From Saccharibacillus endophyticus (GTDB taxonomy: Bacteria > Bacillota > Bacilli > Paenibacillales > Paenibacillaceae), in contig NZ_JAAZWE010000009.1 in NCBI RefSeq assembly GCF_013185185.1, forward strand, positions 1 to 64,000: 64,000 nt of DNA, in the 5' to 3' direction. Below are positions 1 to 6,896 of the stretch, in pieces (the first letter of the stretch is position 1; each line of letters opens with the position of its first letter). The position numbers were made by a program, and so were the translations under genes. The notes under the pieces were generated by a model, which saw only the letters and a program-made list of their open reading frames with translations, did no database searches and was not told the DNA's origin.

Positions 1-42
1 CGCCAGCGTTCGTCCTGAGCCAGGATCAAACTCTCCATTAAA
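1..42 (-). rRNA. 16S ribosomal RNA, 5' end only
   Basis: The reverse complement reads as the universal start of bacterial 16S rRNA, including AGAGTTTGATCCTGGCTCAG followed by GACGAACGCTGGCG. Only about 42 bases lie in the window; the gene runs off the left edge, so an rrn operon is transcribed leftwards from here. The mature 5' end is placed near position 42 by comparison with Bacillus 16S (TTTATNGGAGAG). An adjacent small hairpin (43-60, GTTGCGA/TCGCAAC) lies just upstream. Confidence 0.97.
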
Positions 43-278
43 GTTGCGAGCATTCGCAACCGCGACTTCAATGCCGCCCCCCCTAAGGGCAAAGGCGATT
101 GAACCAAGCGATTACTTGTCTCGCTTTAAAAGAAAGCACCATGTGCTCGTTTAAAACGTTGGTGATTCTCGATTGCTCAAGAATCTATATTCTCACGATG
201 ATCTTCATCATCGCGACTCACTCACTGTTCAGTTTTCAAAGAACTTGCGGTCGGCAACTTGTTTGCCGAACGTTTTAT
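43..278 (-). promoter_or_regulatory. rRNA operon leader with boxA-like segment
   Basis: This is the transcribed leader between the rrn promoters and 16S rRNA. At 224-243 the minus strand reads GTTCTTTGAAAACTGAACAG, the conserved pre-16S segment of Firmicutes rrn operons that overlaps the boxA antitermination/processing region. A stem is also possible between TTCAATGCC (about 66-74) and GGCGATTGAA (about 93-102), which may belong to the 16S processing stalk. Short open frames on the plus strand here have no ribosome binding site and are not genes. Confidence 0.7.
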
Positions 279-307
279 ATCTTATCATTTGTCGTTTTCT
301 TTGTCAA
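279..307 (-). promoter_or_regulatory. rrn promoter P2 (proximal)
   Basis: On the minus strand TTGACA (302-307) is followed after 17 bases by TAAGAT (279-284), a good sigma-A promoter for the 16S gene. The -10 neighbourhood (AAATGATAAGATAT) is repeated in the distal promoter about 98 bp upstream, as expected for tandem rrn promoters. Confidence 0.75.
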
Positions 308-376
308 CATCTATTTTTCAGATTTCATAACCTGATGTTTTTCGATGTTGAATGTCTGTCAGAAGCGACAAGAAAT

Positions 377-405
377 ATCTTATCATTTACATAGTCATAA
401 AGCAA
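377..405 (-). promoter_or_regulatory. rrn promoter P1 (distal)
   Basis: On the minus strand TTGCTT (400-405) is followed after 17 bases by TAAGAT (377-382). The block AAATGATAAGATAT is identical to that of the proximal promoter, so the two look like a duplicated promoter pair. The -35 is weaker (3 of 6 consensus bases) than that of P2. Confidence 0.6.
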
Positions 406-430
406 GGCTTTTCTTCAGTTATTTTAAAAG

Positions 431-455
431 AAAGAAAAAAGCCGGTTGCCCGGCT
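431..455 (-). terminator. Rho-independent terminator after ligA
   Basis: The minus strand forms AGCCGG-GCAA-CCGGCT followed by a T-rich run (TTTTTTCTTTC). It lies about 105 bp beyond the ligA stop codon and ahead of the rrn promoters, so it separates the two transcription units. Confidence 0.8.
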
Positions 456-561
456 CTATTCTTGGATCAACCTGTCTCCAGATGTCGAATGACGCTTGCC
501 CAAACTTGGACATAGAAAAGATTAGCTTGCTCGCATTTCAGGCTTCTGTCGCCGAATAAAT

Positions 562-2574
562 CTAGCTGTTCAACAAACGAATCAGTTCATCCTCATCCTC
601 AATGACTTCGATGCCTAATTCCCGAGCCTTGGTCAGCTTGCTGCCTGCTTTCTCTCCGGCGATGACAATGTCCGTTTTCTTCGATACGCTGCCCGTCACT
701 TTAGCGCCGAGCGCCTCCAGCCTCTCGGCGGCCTCGTCACGCGTAAGCTGATGCAGCGTTCCCGTCAACACAACCGTTTTGCCGCTGAAATAAGAATCTT
801 GTTTGACCGCCACCGGTTCTGCGGGAACAGTCGGCTGCACGCCGAGCTGACGCATCTTCTCGACGCCTGCACGCATGAACGGATCATTGAAGAAGTTCAC
901 GATGCTTTCCGCAACGATTCCGCCTACATCGGGAAGCTCGACCAATTCCTCCGCTGTGGCATTCATTACCTTGTCCAGATCCCGGTAATGTTCAGCCAAC
1001 ATTTTGGTCGTCGATTTGCCTGTGTTCGGAATCCCCAAAGCAAACAAGAATGAAGCCAAATCGCGCGTTTTGCTTTGCTCCAGCGCTTCGAGCAGATTGC
1101 TGGCTTTGCGTTCGCCGAACCGTTCGAGCTTAACCAACGATTCTTGTTCAAGTTCATACAGCTCGGCAGGTTCACGCAGATTGAGTTCGTCATAGAGCTG
1201 GGTGGCCGTTTTGATGCTGAACGTCTCGATGTCCATCGCGTCGCGCGAAGCGAAATGCGTAATGCGTCCGATTGCCTGCGGTTTGCAGGACAGCCGATTG
1301 TCGCAGAACAAATGGGCGCCGCGCTGCACGAGAGGGAAATCGCAAGCGGGACATTTTTCCGGATAGATGATTTCTTCGCCGTCGTTCTCCTCCGTTACCT
1401 TGCCCAGAATCTCCGGAATCACATCGTTCGAACGACGAATGAAAACGCGGCTGCCGAGCGCAAACTTCAGGTTTTTCCGCTCGATGTCGCCTACGTTGTT
1501 GAGCGTGCAGTTTTTGACGGTGACGCCTGCCAGCTCCACGGCTTCCAATCTCGCGATCGGCGTGATCTTGCCCGTGCGGCCGACTTCCCACGAAACGGAC
1601 TCCAACACGGTCGTCGTTTCTTCCGCCTCGAATTTGTAGGCAACGGCCCAACGCGGGAATTTGCCGGTATAACCGAGCGCGGAGCGCGTTCGCATATCGA
1701 CGATCTTCACAACGGCCCCGTCAATCAGGTAATCCAGCTCGCCGCGCCTTTTTTCGATATCGTGCAGCTGCTCCATCACGTCCTCGAACTTGTCGAAGTA
1801 CGACACGTACGGATTCACCTTGAATTGATTCTCGCGCAAAAAGTCCATCATCTCCATATGGCTGGAAAACGTTTTGGCGTCGCTGTATCCGATATTATAG
1901 AAGAAAGCGTTGAGTTTGCGGCTGGCCGTCACTTTCGGATTCAGGTTGCGCAAAGCGCCGGCGGCGCCGTTCCGGGCGTTTTTCAACGGTTCGAGCGCGG
2001 TCTTGTTATAACTCTCCAACGCGGACAGGTTCATGATGCCCTCGCCCTGAACTTCGATGGTGCCGTCTTTATAAGGAATGGACAAGGGAACGGAACGTAT
2101 CGTTTTGATCTGTTCCAAAATGCCTTCGCCCACCGTTCCGTTGCCGCGCGTGGCCGCCTGCACCAGTTTGCCGTCCGTGTAGGTAAGGTTCAACGTCAAT
2201 CCGTCAAACTTGAGTTCCAGCGCGTATTGCAGCTCAGGAAGCGGATCTTCGGGGTTCTTCGTATTGTAATCGGTCCAAAGCTTCAACGCACGGGCGCTCC
2301 AAGTGTTCAGTTCTTCTTCGTTTTGCGCTTTGTCGAGGCTCCAAAGCGGAGCCAGATGGCGATGCGGCAGGAACCCTTTCAACAGTTCGCCGCCGACTCG
2401 CAGCGTAGGGGAATCCGGCAAAACAAATCCGCTCTCCTGCTCAAGCTTGACCAACCGATCATAAAGCACGTCGTATTCTTTGTCGCTGACGATCGGCTGA
2501 TCCAACGTGTAGTAATGGTAGCTGTAGCGGTTGAGCTGCTCGACCAACTCTTCCATCTCGTGCATGGCGTCCAT
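562..2574 (-). CDS. ligA: NAD+-dependent DNA ligase
   Basis: LigA seals nicks in replication and repair using NAD+. The 670-residue product has the expected order: domain Ia with a YHYY-type motif (HYYTLDQPIVSDKEYD), the adenylation domain with the nucleophilic lysine in ELKFDGLT (near residue 121), an OB fold, a four-Cys zinc finger (CPAC...CDNRLSC), a HhH region and a C-terminal BRCT domain (FSGKTVVLTGTL). The longest frame starts further upstream and overlaps the pcrA end; the ATG at 2574 is preferred because AAAAGGATGG lies upstream and it gives the usual LigA length. It is the last gene of pcrB-pcrA-ligA, 46 bp after pcrA. The KFDGLT box and the long domain Ia insertion mark a divergent Paenibacillus/Clostridium-like LigA type. 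Confidence 0.95.
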   Translation of the reverse strand: MDAMHEMEELVEQLNRYSYHYYTLDQPIVSDKEYDVLYDRLVKLEQESGFVLPDSPTLRVGGELLKGFLPHRHLAPLWSLDKAQNEEELNTWSARALKLWTDYNTKNPEDPLPELQYALELKFDGLTLNLTYTDGKLVQAATRGNGTVGEGILEQIKTIRSVPLSIPYKDGTIEVQGEGIMNLSALESYNKTALEPLKNARNGAAGALRNLNPKVTASRKLNAFFYNIGYSDAKTFSSHMEMMDFLRENQFKVNPYVSYFDKFEDVMEQLHDIEKRRGELDYLIDGAVVKIVDMRTRSALGYTGKFPRWAVAYKFEAEETTTVLESVSWEVGRTGKITPIARLEAVELAGVTVKNCTLNNVGDIERKNLKFALGSRVFIRRSNDVIPEILGKVTEENDGEEIIYPEKCPACDFPLVQRGAHLFCDNRLSCKPQAIGRITHFASRDAMDIETFSIKTATQLYDELNLREPAELYELEQESLVKLERFGERKASNLLEALEQSKTRDLASFLFALGIPNTGKSTTKMLAEHYRDLDKVMNATAEELVELPDVGGIVAESIVNFFNDPFMRAGVEKMRQLGVQPTVPAEPVAVKQDSYFSGKTVVLTGTLHQLTRDEAAERLEALGAKVTGSVSKKTDIVIAGEKAGSKLTKARELGIEVIEDEDELIRLLNS

Positions 2575-2620
2575 CGTTTTCCCCATCCTTTTCAACTTGG
2601 ATTTTGATTGGCGCTTTTTT

Positions 2621-4987
2621 CTACTCGACCTTCGTGATCGGCGCAAAGCCGGCCAGCAGTCGTTTGATCCCTACGGGAGCTTTGAACGCGATGTTCAGCT
2701 CGGTGTCGTTCCCGCTGCCTTTGATCGCCACGATGGTGCCTTCGCCCCACTTGCCGTGCGCGACTTTATCGCCGACTTGGAAATCGCCGGTACTGTTCGT
2801 GCTGCGGGCAGCGCCTGCGGGTTTTCCGCCTGCCGGCGTTACGGTCACGCCCGACGAACGAGGCGCAACGGCCGGGCGGCCCATTCCCGTCGGCGAAGAG
2901 CTTGCGCCCGGACGGCTCGTTCGGCCGCCGCCGAAACCGCCCGAAGACGAAGATCCTCCGAAACTCCGGCCTCCGCCGCGCGAATTGCCGTATCCTTTGT
3001 CCGGATCGCCGCCGCGGCGGTAACGGTCCGGGTTGGTGCCGGTGTCTTCAAGCAGCTCCGCGGGAATCTCTTGCAGGAAACGCGAAGGCGGGTTGGCGGT
3101 CGTGCGACCGAACAACGTCCGCATCTGCGCGCAGGAAAGGTACAGCTGCTTTTCCGCGCGGGTGATCCCCACGTAAGCGAGGCGGCGTTCTTCTTCCAAC
3201 TCGTCGTTATCCATAAAAGCACGGCTGTGCGGGAAAACGCCTTCCTCCATGCCGATGATGAACACGACCGGGAACTCCAGGCCTTTGGCGCTGTGCATGG
3301 TCATGAGGATCACGGCGTCGTCGGCGACTTCTTCCTTTTTATCGCCCATGGAATCGATGTCCGCGATCAGCGCAAGGTCGGTCAGGAACGTCACCAGCGA
3401 CTTGTCTTCGGTGCGCGCTTCGAACTCCAGCGTAACGGACAGGAACTCGTCGATGTTTTCCACGCGGGCTTTGGATTCGAGCGTGTTTTCCTTTTGCATC
3501 TCGATCCGGTATTGGCTCAACTCCAAGATTTTCTCGGTCAGCTCGGTCACGGACAGGTAATCGACCATCCGATGCAGCGACACGATCATATCGTAAAACT
3601 CGACCAGCGCGTTGCGCGTGCGTCCGGCGAAGCCGAGATCGTCGACTACTTCGAGAATCTTGAACATGGACACGCCGCGTTCCGCCGCTGCCGCCGCAAG
3701 CTTGGCCACGCTCGTGTCGCCGATTCCGCGCTTCGGTACGTTAATCACGCGCACCAGGCTGATATCGTCGTCCGGGTTGGACAGCAGTTTGAGATACGCG
3801 AGCAGGTCTTTGATTTCTTTGCGGTCGTAGAACTTGATGCCGCCGACGATCTGGTACGGAATATCCGATTTGATCAGCACTTCCTCGATCACCCGGGACT
3901 GGGCGTTCGTGCGGTAGAGGATGGCGTGTTCTTTATAGTTCATTTTTTTCTTGATGTTTTTATGGATCTCGCCGGTTACGAAATACGCTTCGTCATGCTC
4001 GGTGCTGCCGCGGAACACGCGAATGGTGGCGCCGCCTTCTTGGTCGGTCCACAGGTTTTTCGGTTTGCGTCCCGTATTGCGCCCGATCACGCTGTTGGCC
4101 GCGTTCAGGATGTTCGCCGTGGAGCGGTAGTTTTGTTCGAGCAGGATCGTTTCGGCTTCAGGGTAATCTTTTTCAAAGTTCAGGATGTTCGTGATATCGG
4201 CGCCGCGCCAACGGTAGATCGATTGGTCGCTGTCGCCCACGACGCAGATCTGATGGTGCTTGTCGGCCAGCATGCGGCACAGCATGTACTGCGCGCGGTT
4301 GGTATCCTGGTATTCGTCGACATGGATATAGCGGAATTTTTTCTGGTAAAAGTCGAGCACCTCGGGCACTTCGTCGAACAACTCGATCGTTTTCATGATG
4401 AGATCGTCGAAATCGAGCGAGTTGTTGCTGCGCAGGCGCTTTTGGTACATGACGTAGACTTTGGCCGCGATGGATTCCATGAAGTCGCCGCCGGCTTTTT
4501 GCTCGTACATCTTCGGCGTGATCAGTTCGTTTTTCGCCGCGCTGATCAGGGCTTGAACGGCTTTCGGCTCGAATTTCTTCGTGTCGAGGTTCAAGTCCTT
4601 CATGCAGTTGCGGATAACGGACAGTTGATCGCCGGAGTCGAGGATCGAGAAGCTGGACGAAAAACCGATCCGTTCGATGTCGCGGCGCAGGATGCGCACG
4701 CACATGGAGTGGAACGTGGAGACCCAGATTTCTTTGCCTTCCGGGCCGACGAGCGCGGAGACCCGTTCTTGCATCTCGCGCGCGGCTTTGTTGGTAAAGG
4801 TAATCGCAAGAATGCCCCACGGCGCGGTTTTTTTGGCTTGGATCAGGTGAGCGATACGGTGCGTGAGCACGCGGGTCTTGCCGCTGCCCGCGCCGGCCAT
4901 AATGAGCAGCGGGCCTTCGGTTTTGAGCGCGGCTTTGCGCTGCTGCGGGTTGAGGCGGGATATGGATTCGTCAAGGTTGAAAGACAT
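2621..4987 (-). CDS. pcrA: ATP-dependent 3'-5' DNA helicase PcrA (UvrD family)
   Basis: PcrA is the essential SF1A helicase of Gram-positive bacteria, acting in excision repair, plasmid replication and removal of RecA filaments or RNA polymerase. The 788-residue product shows the Q-motif region (LNPQQRKAAL), Walker A (AGAGSGKT), DEYQDTN, QNYRS and the motif VI region (LAYVGITRAEK). The C-terminal tail has a Gly/Ser/Pro-rich linker (about 660-735), then a Tudor-like module (VGDKVAHGKWGEGTIV) of the kind that binds RNA polymerase. The start is supported by AAAGGAG 11 bases upstream. A class B hairpin element lies directly upstream, in the gap to pcrB. Confidence 0.97.
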   Translation of the reverse strand: MSFNLDESISRLNPQQRKAALKTEGPLLIMAGAGSGKTRVLTHRIAHLIQAKKTAPWGILAITFTNKAAREMQERVSALVGPEGKEIWVSTFHSMCVRILRRDIERIGFSSSFSILDSGDQLSVIRNCMKDLNLDTKKFEPKAVQALISAAKNELITPKMYEQKAGGDFMESIAAKVYVMYQKRLRSNNSLDFDDLIMKTIELFDEVPEVLDFYQKKFRYIHVDEYQDTNRAQYMLCRMLADKHHQICVVGDSDQSIYRWRGADITNILNFEKDYPEAETILLEQNYRSTANILNAANSVIGRNTGRKPKNLWTDQEGGATIRVFRGSTEHDEAYFVTGEIHKNIKKKMNYKEHAILYRTNAQSRVIEEVLIKSDIPYQIVGGIKFYDRKEIKDLLAYLKLLSNPDDDISLVRVINVPKRGIGDTSVAKLAAAAAERGVSMFKILEVVDDLGFAGRTRNALVEFYDMIVSLHRMVDYLSVTELTEKILELSQYRIEMQKENTLESKARVENIDEFLSVTLEFEARTEDKSLVTFLTDLALIADIDSMGDKKEEVADDAVILMTMHSAKGLEFPVVFIIGMEEGVFPHSRAFMDNDELEEERRLAYVGITRAEKQLYLSCAQMRTLFGRTTANPPSRFLQEIPAELLEDTGTNPDRYRRGGDPDKGYGNSRGGGRSFGGSSSSGGFGGGRTSRPGASSSPTGMGRPAVAPRSSGVTVTPAGGKPAGAARSTNSTGDFQVGDKVAHGKWGEGTIVAIKGSGNDTELNIAFKAPVGIKRLLAGFAPITKVE

Positions 4988-5010
4988 GATGAGTGGTAGC
5001 TCCTTTCGGA

Positions 5011-5272
5011 TGCGCTTGGGTGACGCTGCGGGAGGCAGGGGCCTTGCGATCGCTGTTGCCTTTCATTTTCCTGATTGGAATTTGTCTAAGGGGGAAAATG
5101 AAAAGCAAAGGCGACCGCTAACCACGTATATTGTCTCGCTCAACCGTAACGTTTACCGTCTCGGCAATTCGTTCACGCTTTAAGAACGAATCGCGGACGA
5201 AATTTGTATCGGCGTGAGACCATATACTTCGTTTCTTCAGGCTCCCTGCCTCCCTCCGCTCCTGCGCGCATG
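5011..5272 (-). repeat. Class B hairpin element, copy B1 (interrupted)
   Basis: This is an imperfect inverted repeat just 5' of pcrA. The outer arms are GGGAGGCAGGG (from 5031) and CCCTGCCTCCC (from about 5245), with terminal ATGCGC/GCGCAT. The inner arms are TTTCATTTTCC and GGAAAATGAAA. Between the arms, on the plus strand, sit the core motifs CGCTGT (5052) and AAAGGCG (5108), which B2, B3 and the class A copies share. The right half is split by about 110 bp (5121-5232) that are absent from B2 and B3. No convincing gene lies in the gap between pcrA and pcrB. Confidence 0.65.
5121..5232. repeat. Palindromic segment nested inside element B1
   Basis: The right arm of B1 is collinear with B2 except for this stretch, which begins after GGCGACCGCT and ends before TTCTTCAGG. 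It is bounded by its own inverted repeat: GTATAT..GTCTC (about 5127-5138) against GAGAC.ATATAC (about 5216-5228). It therefore looks like a second small palindromic element inserted into the first. No second copy is visible in the window. Confidence 0.45.
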
Positions 5273-5297
5273 GTGTTTGTTAGAGAAAAAGGCATAA

Positions 5298-5451
5298 GGA
5301 ATGCGCTCGTTGGCGCATTCCGGGAAAGTGTTGTAGGGATGGACTTCTACGAAGGAAGTCCGAGTGATGGGCCGGAGGCGAACGCTGGTTGCGTTCTGTC
5401 CGGCCAAGGGCGGCTGGATGCGTTAACCCTGTATTTAGGGGTCGCATGTCC
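5298..5451 (-). other. Run of four strong tandem hairpins after pcrB
   Basis: Four consecutive stem-loops, each beginning GG and ending CC, fill this stretch: 5416-5451 (GGATGCG/CGCATGTCC with inner ACCC/GGGT), 5370-5405 (GGCCGGA/TCCGGCC with inner GAACGC/GCGTTC), 5341-5361 (GGACTTC/GAAGTCC) and 5298-5321 (GGAATGCGC/GCGCATTCC). On the minus strand the last is followed by TTATGCCTTTTTC and could act as a weak terminator for pcrB. The arrangement suggests a structured RNA in the pcrB-pcrA spacer, or a DNA element. It does not carry the CGCTGT/AAAGGCG core. No known family is recognised. Confidence 0.5.
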
Positions 5452-5503
5452 ATAAGTTATGCACATAAGCGATGATCGATCACATCTTAATACCCAGTCA
5501 TGC

Positions 5504-6199
5504 TTAATCGGCGTCGCGGACGCCGCGGACCGTGTCGAGGGCGGCGGGAAGGTCGTCGTAGACGATATTGCCGACCACTACGACGTCGGCTGCGCCTGCG
5601 GCGGCATGGGCGGTCTCATAGTCGCGGACGCCGCCGCCGTAGAAGACGGTCGCCTCGTCGGTGACGCGGCGGACTTCGCGGACGAGATCAAGGTCGCCGT
5701 ACGTACCGCTGTATTCGACGTAGACGATCGGAAGACGCATCAGCTTATCCGCCATGCGGGCGCAAGCTGCTGCTCCGCCAGCGTCGATATCGGAATCGGC
5801 ACCGGTCAAACGGGCGACGGTCGAGTCCGGATTGAGCACGATATAGCCTTCGGCAGCGACCCTATCCCACGGGATGATCTCGCCGTAGCTTTCAAGGCCC
5901 GAGCGATGATGTCCGGTGATCCATTCGGATCGATCGGTATTCAGGACCATCGGGATCAGGTAGAGATCGAATCCGGGCACGACTGAATCCAGCGTCGAAA
6001 CTTCCTGCGCGCACGGCAGCTCGTAGCGTCGAATGCGAGACATCAAATCTACGGTATTCTCATAGGTTACACCACTCGAACCTCCGACCAGAATCGCGTC
6101 GCTGCCCGACAAACATACGGCTTCCAACTCCTCGTCGGACAATTCCCGATCCGGATCAAGCTTGAACACGTGTCTCCACGTTTTGAATACGTGACTCAC
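5504..6199 (-). CDS. pcrB: Heptaprenylglyceryl phosphate synthase PcrB
   Basis: PcrB joins sn-glycerol-1-phosphate to heptaprenyl diphosphate, making an archaeal-type ether lipid in Bacillales. The 231-residue TIM-barrel protein begins with the family signature (FKTWRHVFKLDPDRELSD) and contains SGSDAILVGGSSGV, the YVEYSGTYGD segment and the phosphate-binding VFYGGGVRD. The longest frame starts 88 codons earlier, but that extension is leader sequence. The GTG at 6199 is preceded by GGAGGAGTCAAA at ideal spacing and gives the family length. It is the first gene of pcrB-pcrA-ligA, with its own promoter about 260 bp upstream and a heavily structured leader. Confidence 0.94.
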   Translation of the reverse strand: MSHVFKTWRHVFKLDPDRELSDEELEAVCLSGSDAILVGGSSGVTYENTVDLMSRIRRYELPCAQEVSTLDSVVPGFDLYLIPMVLNTDRSEWITGHHRSGLESYGEIIPWDRVAAEGYIVLNPDSTVARLTGADSDIDAGGAAACARMADKLMRLPIVYVEYSGTYGDLDLVREVRRVTDEATVFYGGGVRDYETAHAAAGAADVVVVGNIVYDDLPAALDTVRGVRDAD

Positions 6200-6224
6200 T
6201 TTGACTCCTCCATCCGCCTTGTTC

Positions 6225-6452
6225 GCCTGCTGAAGCGTTGACCGATTCGAAACCGAAATTGCGGCCGGTACCTTGTCGACGCTAAAAGTAAGATTACGCC
6301 CGCCTGAGATTTCGTACCTAACCCGTGTACGAAGTCTCCAACCGAAACGCACCGAAAGCGTGTGAGCTTCAGACAAACGTAATCTTCCGATTAAGAGTTG
6401 ACAAGGTACTAGGGAGAGTCGAACGTATTGCCTTTTTCGGCTTTGAGCAGGC
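6225..6452 (-). promoter_or_regulatory. Nested palindromic 5' leader of pcrB
   Basis: Almost the whole untranslated leader folds back on itself. Nested pairs on the plus strand are GCCTGCT (6225) with AGCAGGC (6446), GTACCTTGTC (6268) with GACAAGGTAC (6400), AGATTACG (6291) with CGTAATCT (6378) and TTCGTAC (6311) with GTACGAA (6327). The outermost pair starts a few bases after the predicted transcription start and ends about 15 bases before the ribosome binding site. The region could be a cis-regulatory RNA or an inserted palindrome. It matches no riboswitch class that I recognise. Confidence 0.55.
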
Positions 6453-6464
6453 TGTTCCAACATA

Positions 6465-6493
6465 AGTCTATGCTACGCATAAGGCGGTGTCAA
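6465..6493 (-). promoter_or_regulatory. Sigma-A promoter of pcrB-pcrA-ligA
   Basis: On the minus strand TTGACA (6488-6493) and TAGACT (6465-6470) are separated by exactly 17 bases. This is one of the best matches to the housekeeping consensus in the window, and it points at pcrB. The predicted transcript starts near 6458, giving a leader of about 260 nt. Confidence 0.8.
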
Positions 6494-6675
6494 TTTTTTG
6501 TTCGCATGTAATACGAACGCGGCGGAATAGCCTTATTTCGATGTGTTTCGGATGTGATACGAACAGGAACGTTTGCTGCAATTCGGGCCTGCTTCGCATT
6601 ACAGACGAACATGGTGAAATGGATCTGTTTCGACACGTCCTAACAGCGCTGACATTAAAGAAACTGATCCAACCG

Positions 6676-6704
6676 AATAAAAGCCGCTCCTGAAAGGAGC
6701 AGCT
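6676..6704 (-). terminator. Terminator downstream of the GT-C gene
   Basis: The minus strand forms AGCTGCTCC-TTTC-AGGAGCGGCT followed by TTTATTC. It lies about 190 bp after the stop of the GT-C glycosyltransferase, with element A1 between, and ends the galU-proximal module before the pcrB promoter. Confidence 0.65.
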
Positions 6705-6771
6705 AATGTGTCGCAAAGTCCTCAAGCTGATAAAAATCAAAAGGCGAAGAGAAATTCAGTGAAGAGCGAAA

Positions 6772-6882
6772 GCGGAGGGGAAAATTCAGTTCAAAACGCC
6801 TTTGAACTCGGAAAGTTTCCTTAATTAAATCCAATTCCACTTTCCGAGTGAGACAGCGTTCTGAACGAATTTCTCCCGCAGC
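6772..6882 (+). repeat. Class A hairpin element, copy A1
   Basis: This is a long imperfect hairpin directly after the GT-C stop codon. The left arm runs GCGGAGGGG, AATTCAGTTCAAAACGC, CTTTGAACTCGGAAAGT; the right arm runs ACTTTCCGAGTGAGACA, GCGTTCTGAACGAATTTCTCCC. The inner arms pair perfectly (ACTCGGAAAGT/ACTTTCCGAGT), and the strands are mismatched at the conserved internal loop (CGCCTTT against ACAGCG). Copies A2 and A3 share the outer arms and the loop but have different, still complementary, inner stems. Confidence 0.75.
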
Positions 6883-6896
6883 GCATTACCGCCCTT

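Noticed and set aside
99..394. Two overlapping short open frames on the plus strand in the rrn leader
   Set aside because: They overlap rRNA promoters and the boxA region on the other strand and have no ribosome binding site.
2531..4999. 822-residue plus-strand open frame across pcrA
   Set aside because: It is the antisense shadow of pcrA, produced by its codon composition; no motif or start signal.
5290..5460. CRISPR array or attC-like integron site
   Set aside because: The four hairpins have different sequences and no repeat-spacer regularity, and no cas or integrase gene is near.
6200..6463. N-terminal extension of PcrB by 88 residues
   Set aside because: The family starts at FKTWRHVFKLDP, the GTG at 6199 has an excellent ribosome binding site, and the extension is palindromic leader sequence.
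6499..6565. Near-repeat ATGTAATACGAAC / ATGTGATACGAAC
   Set aside because: Only two short imperfect copies 45 bp apart, without symmetry or further copies; too little to call an operator.
6468..6740. 90-residue minus-strand open frame upstream of pcrB
   Set aside because: It spans a terminator and the pcrB promoter, lacks a ribosome binding site and has no recognisable motif.
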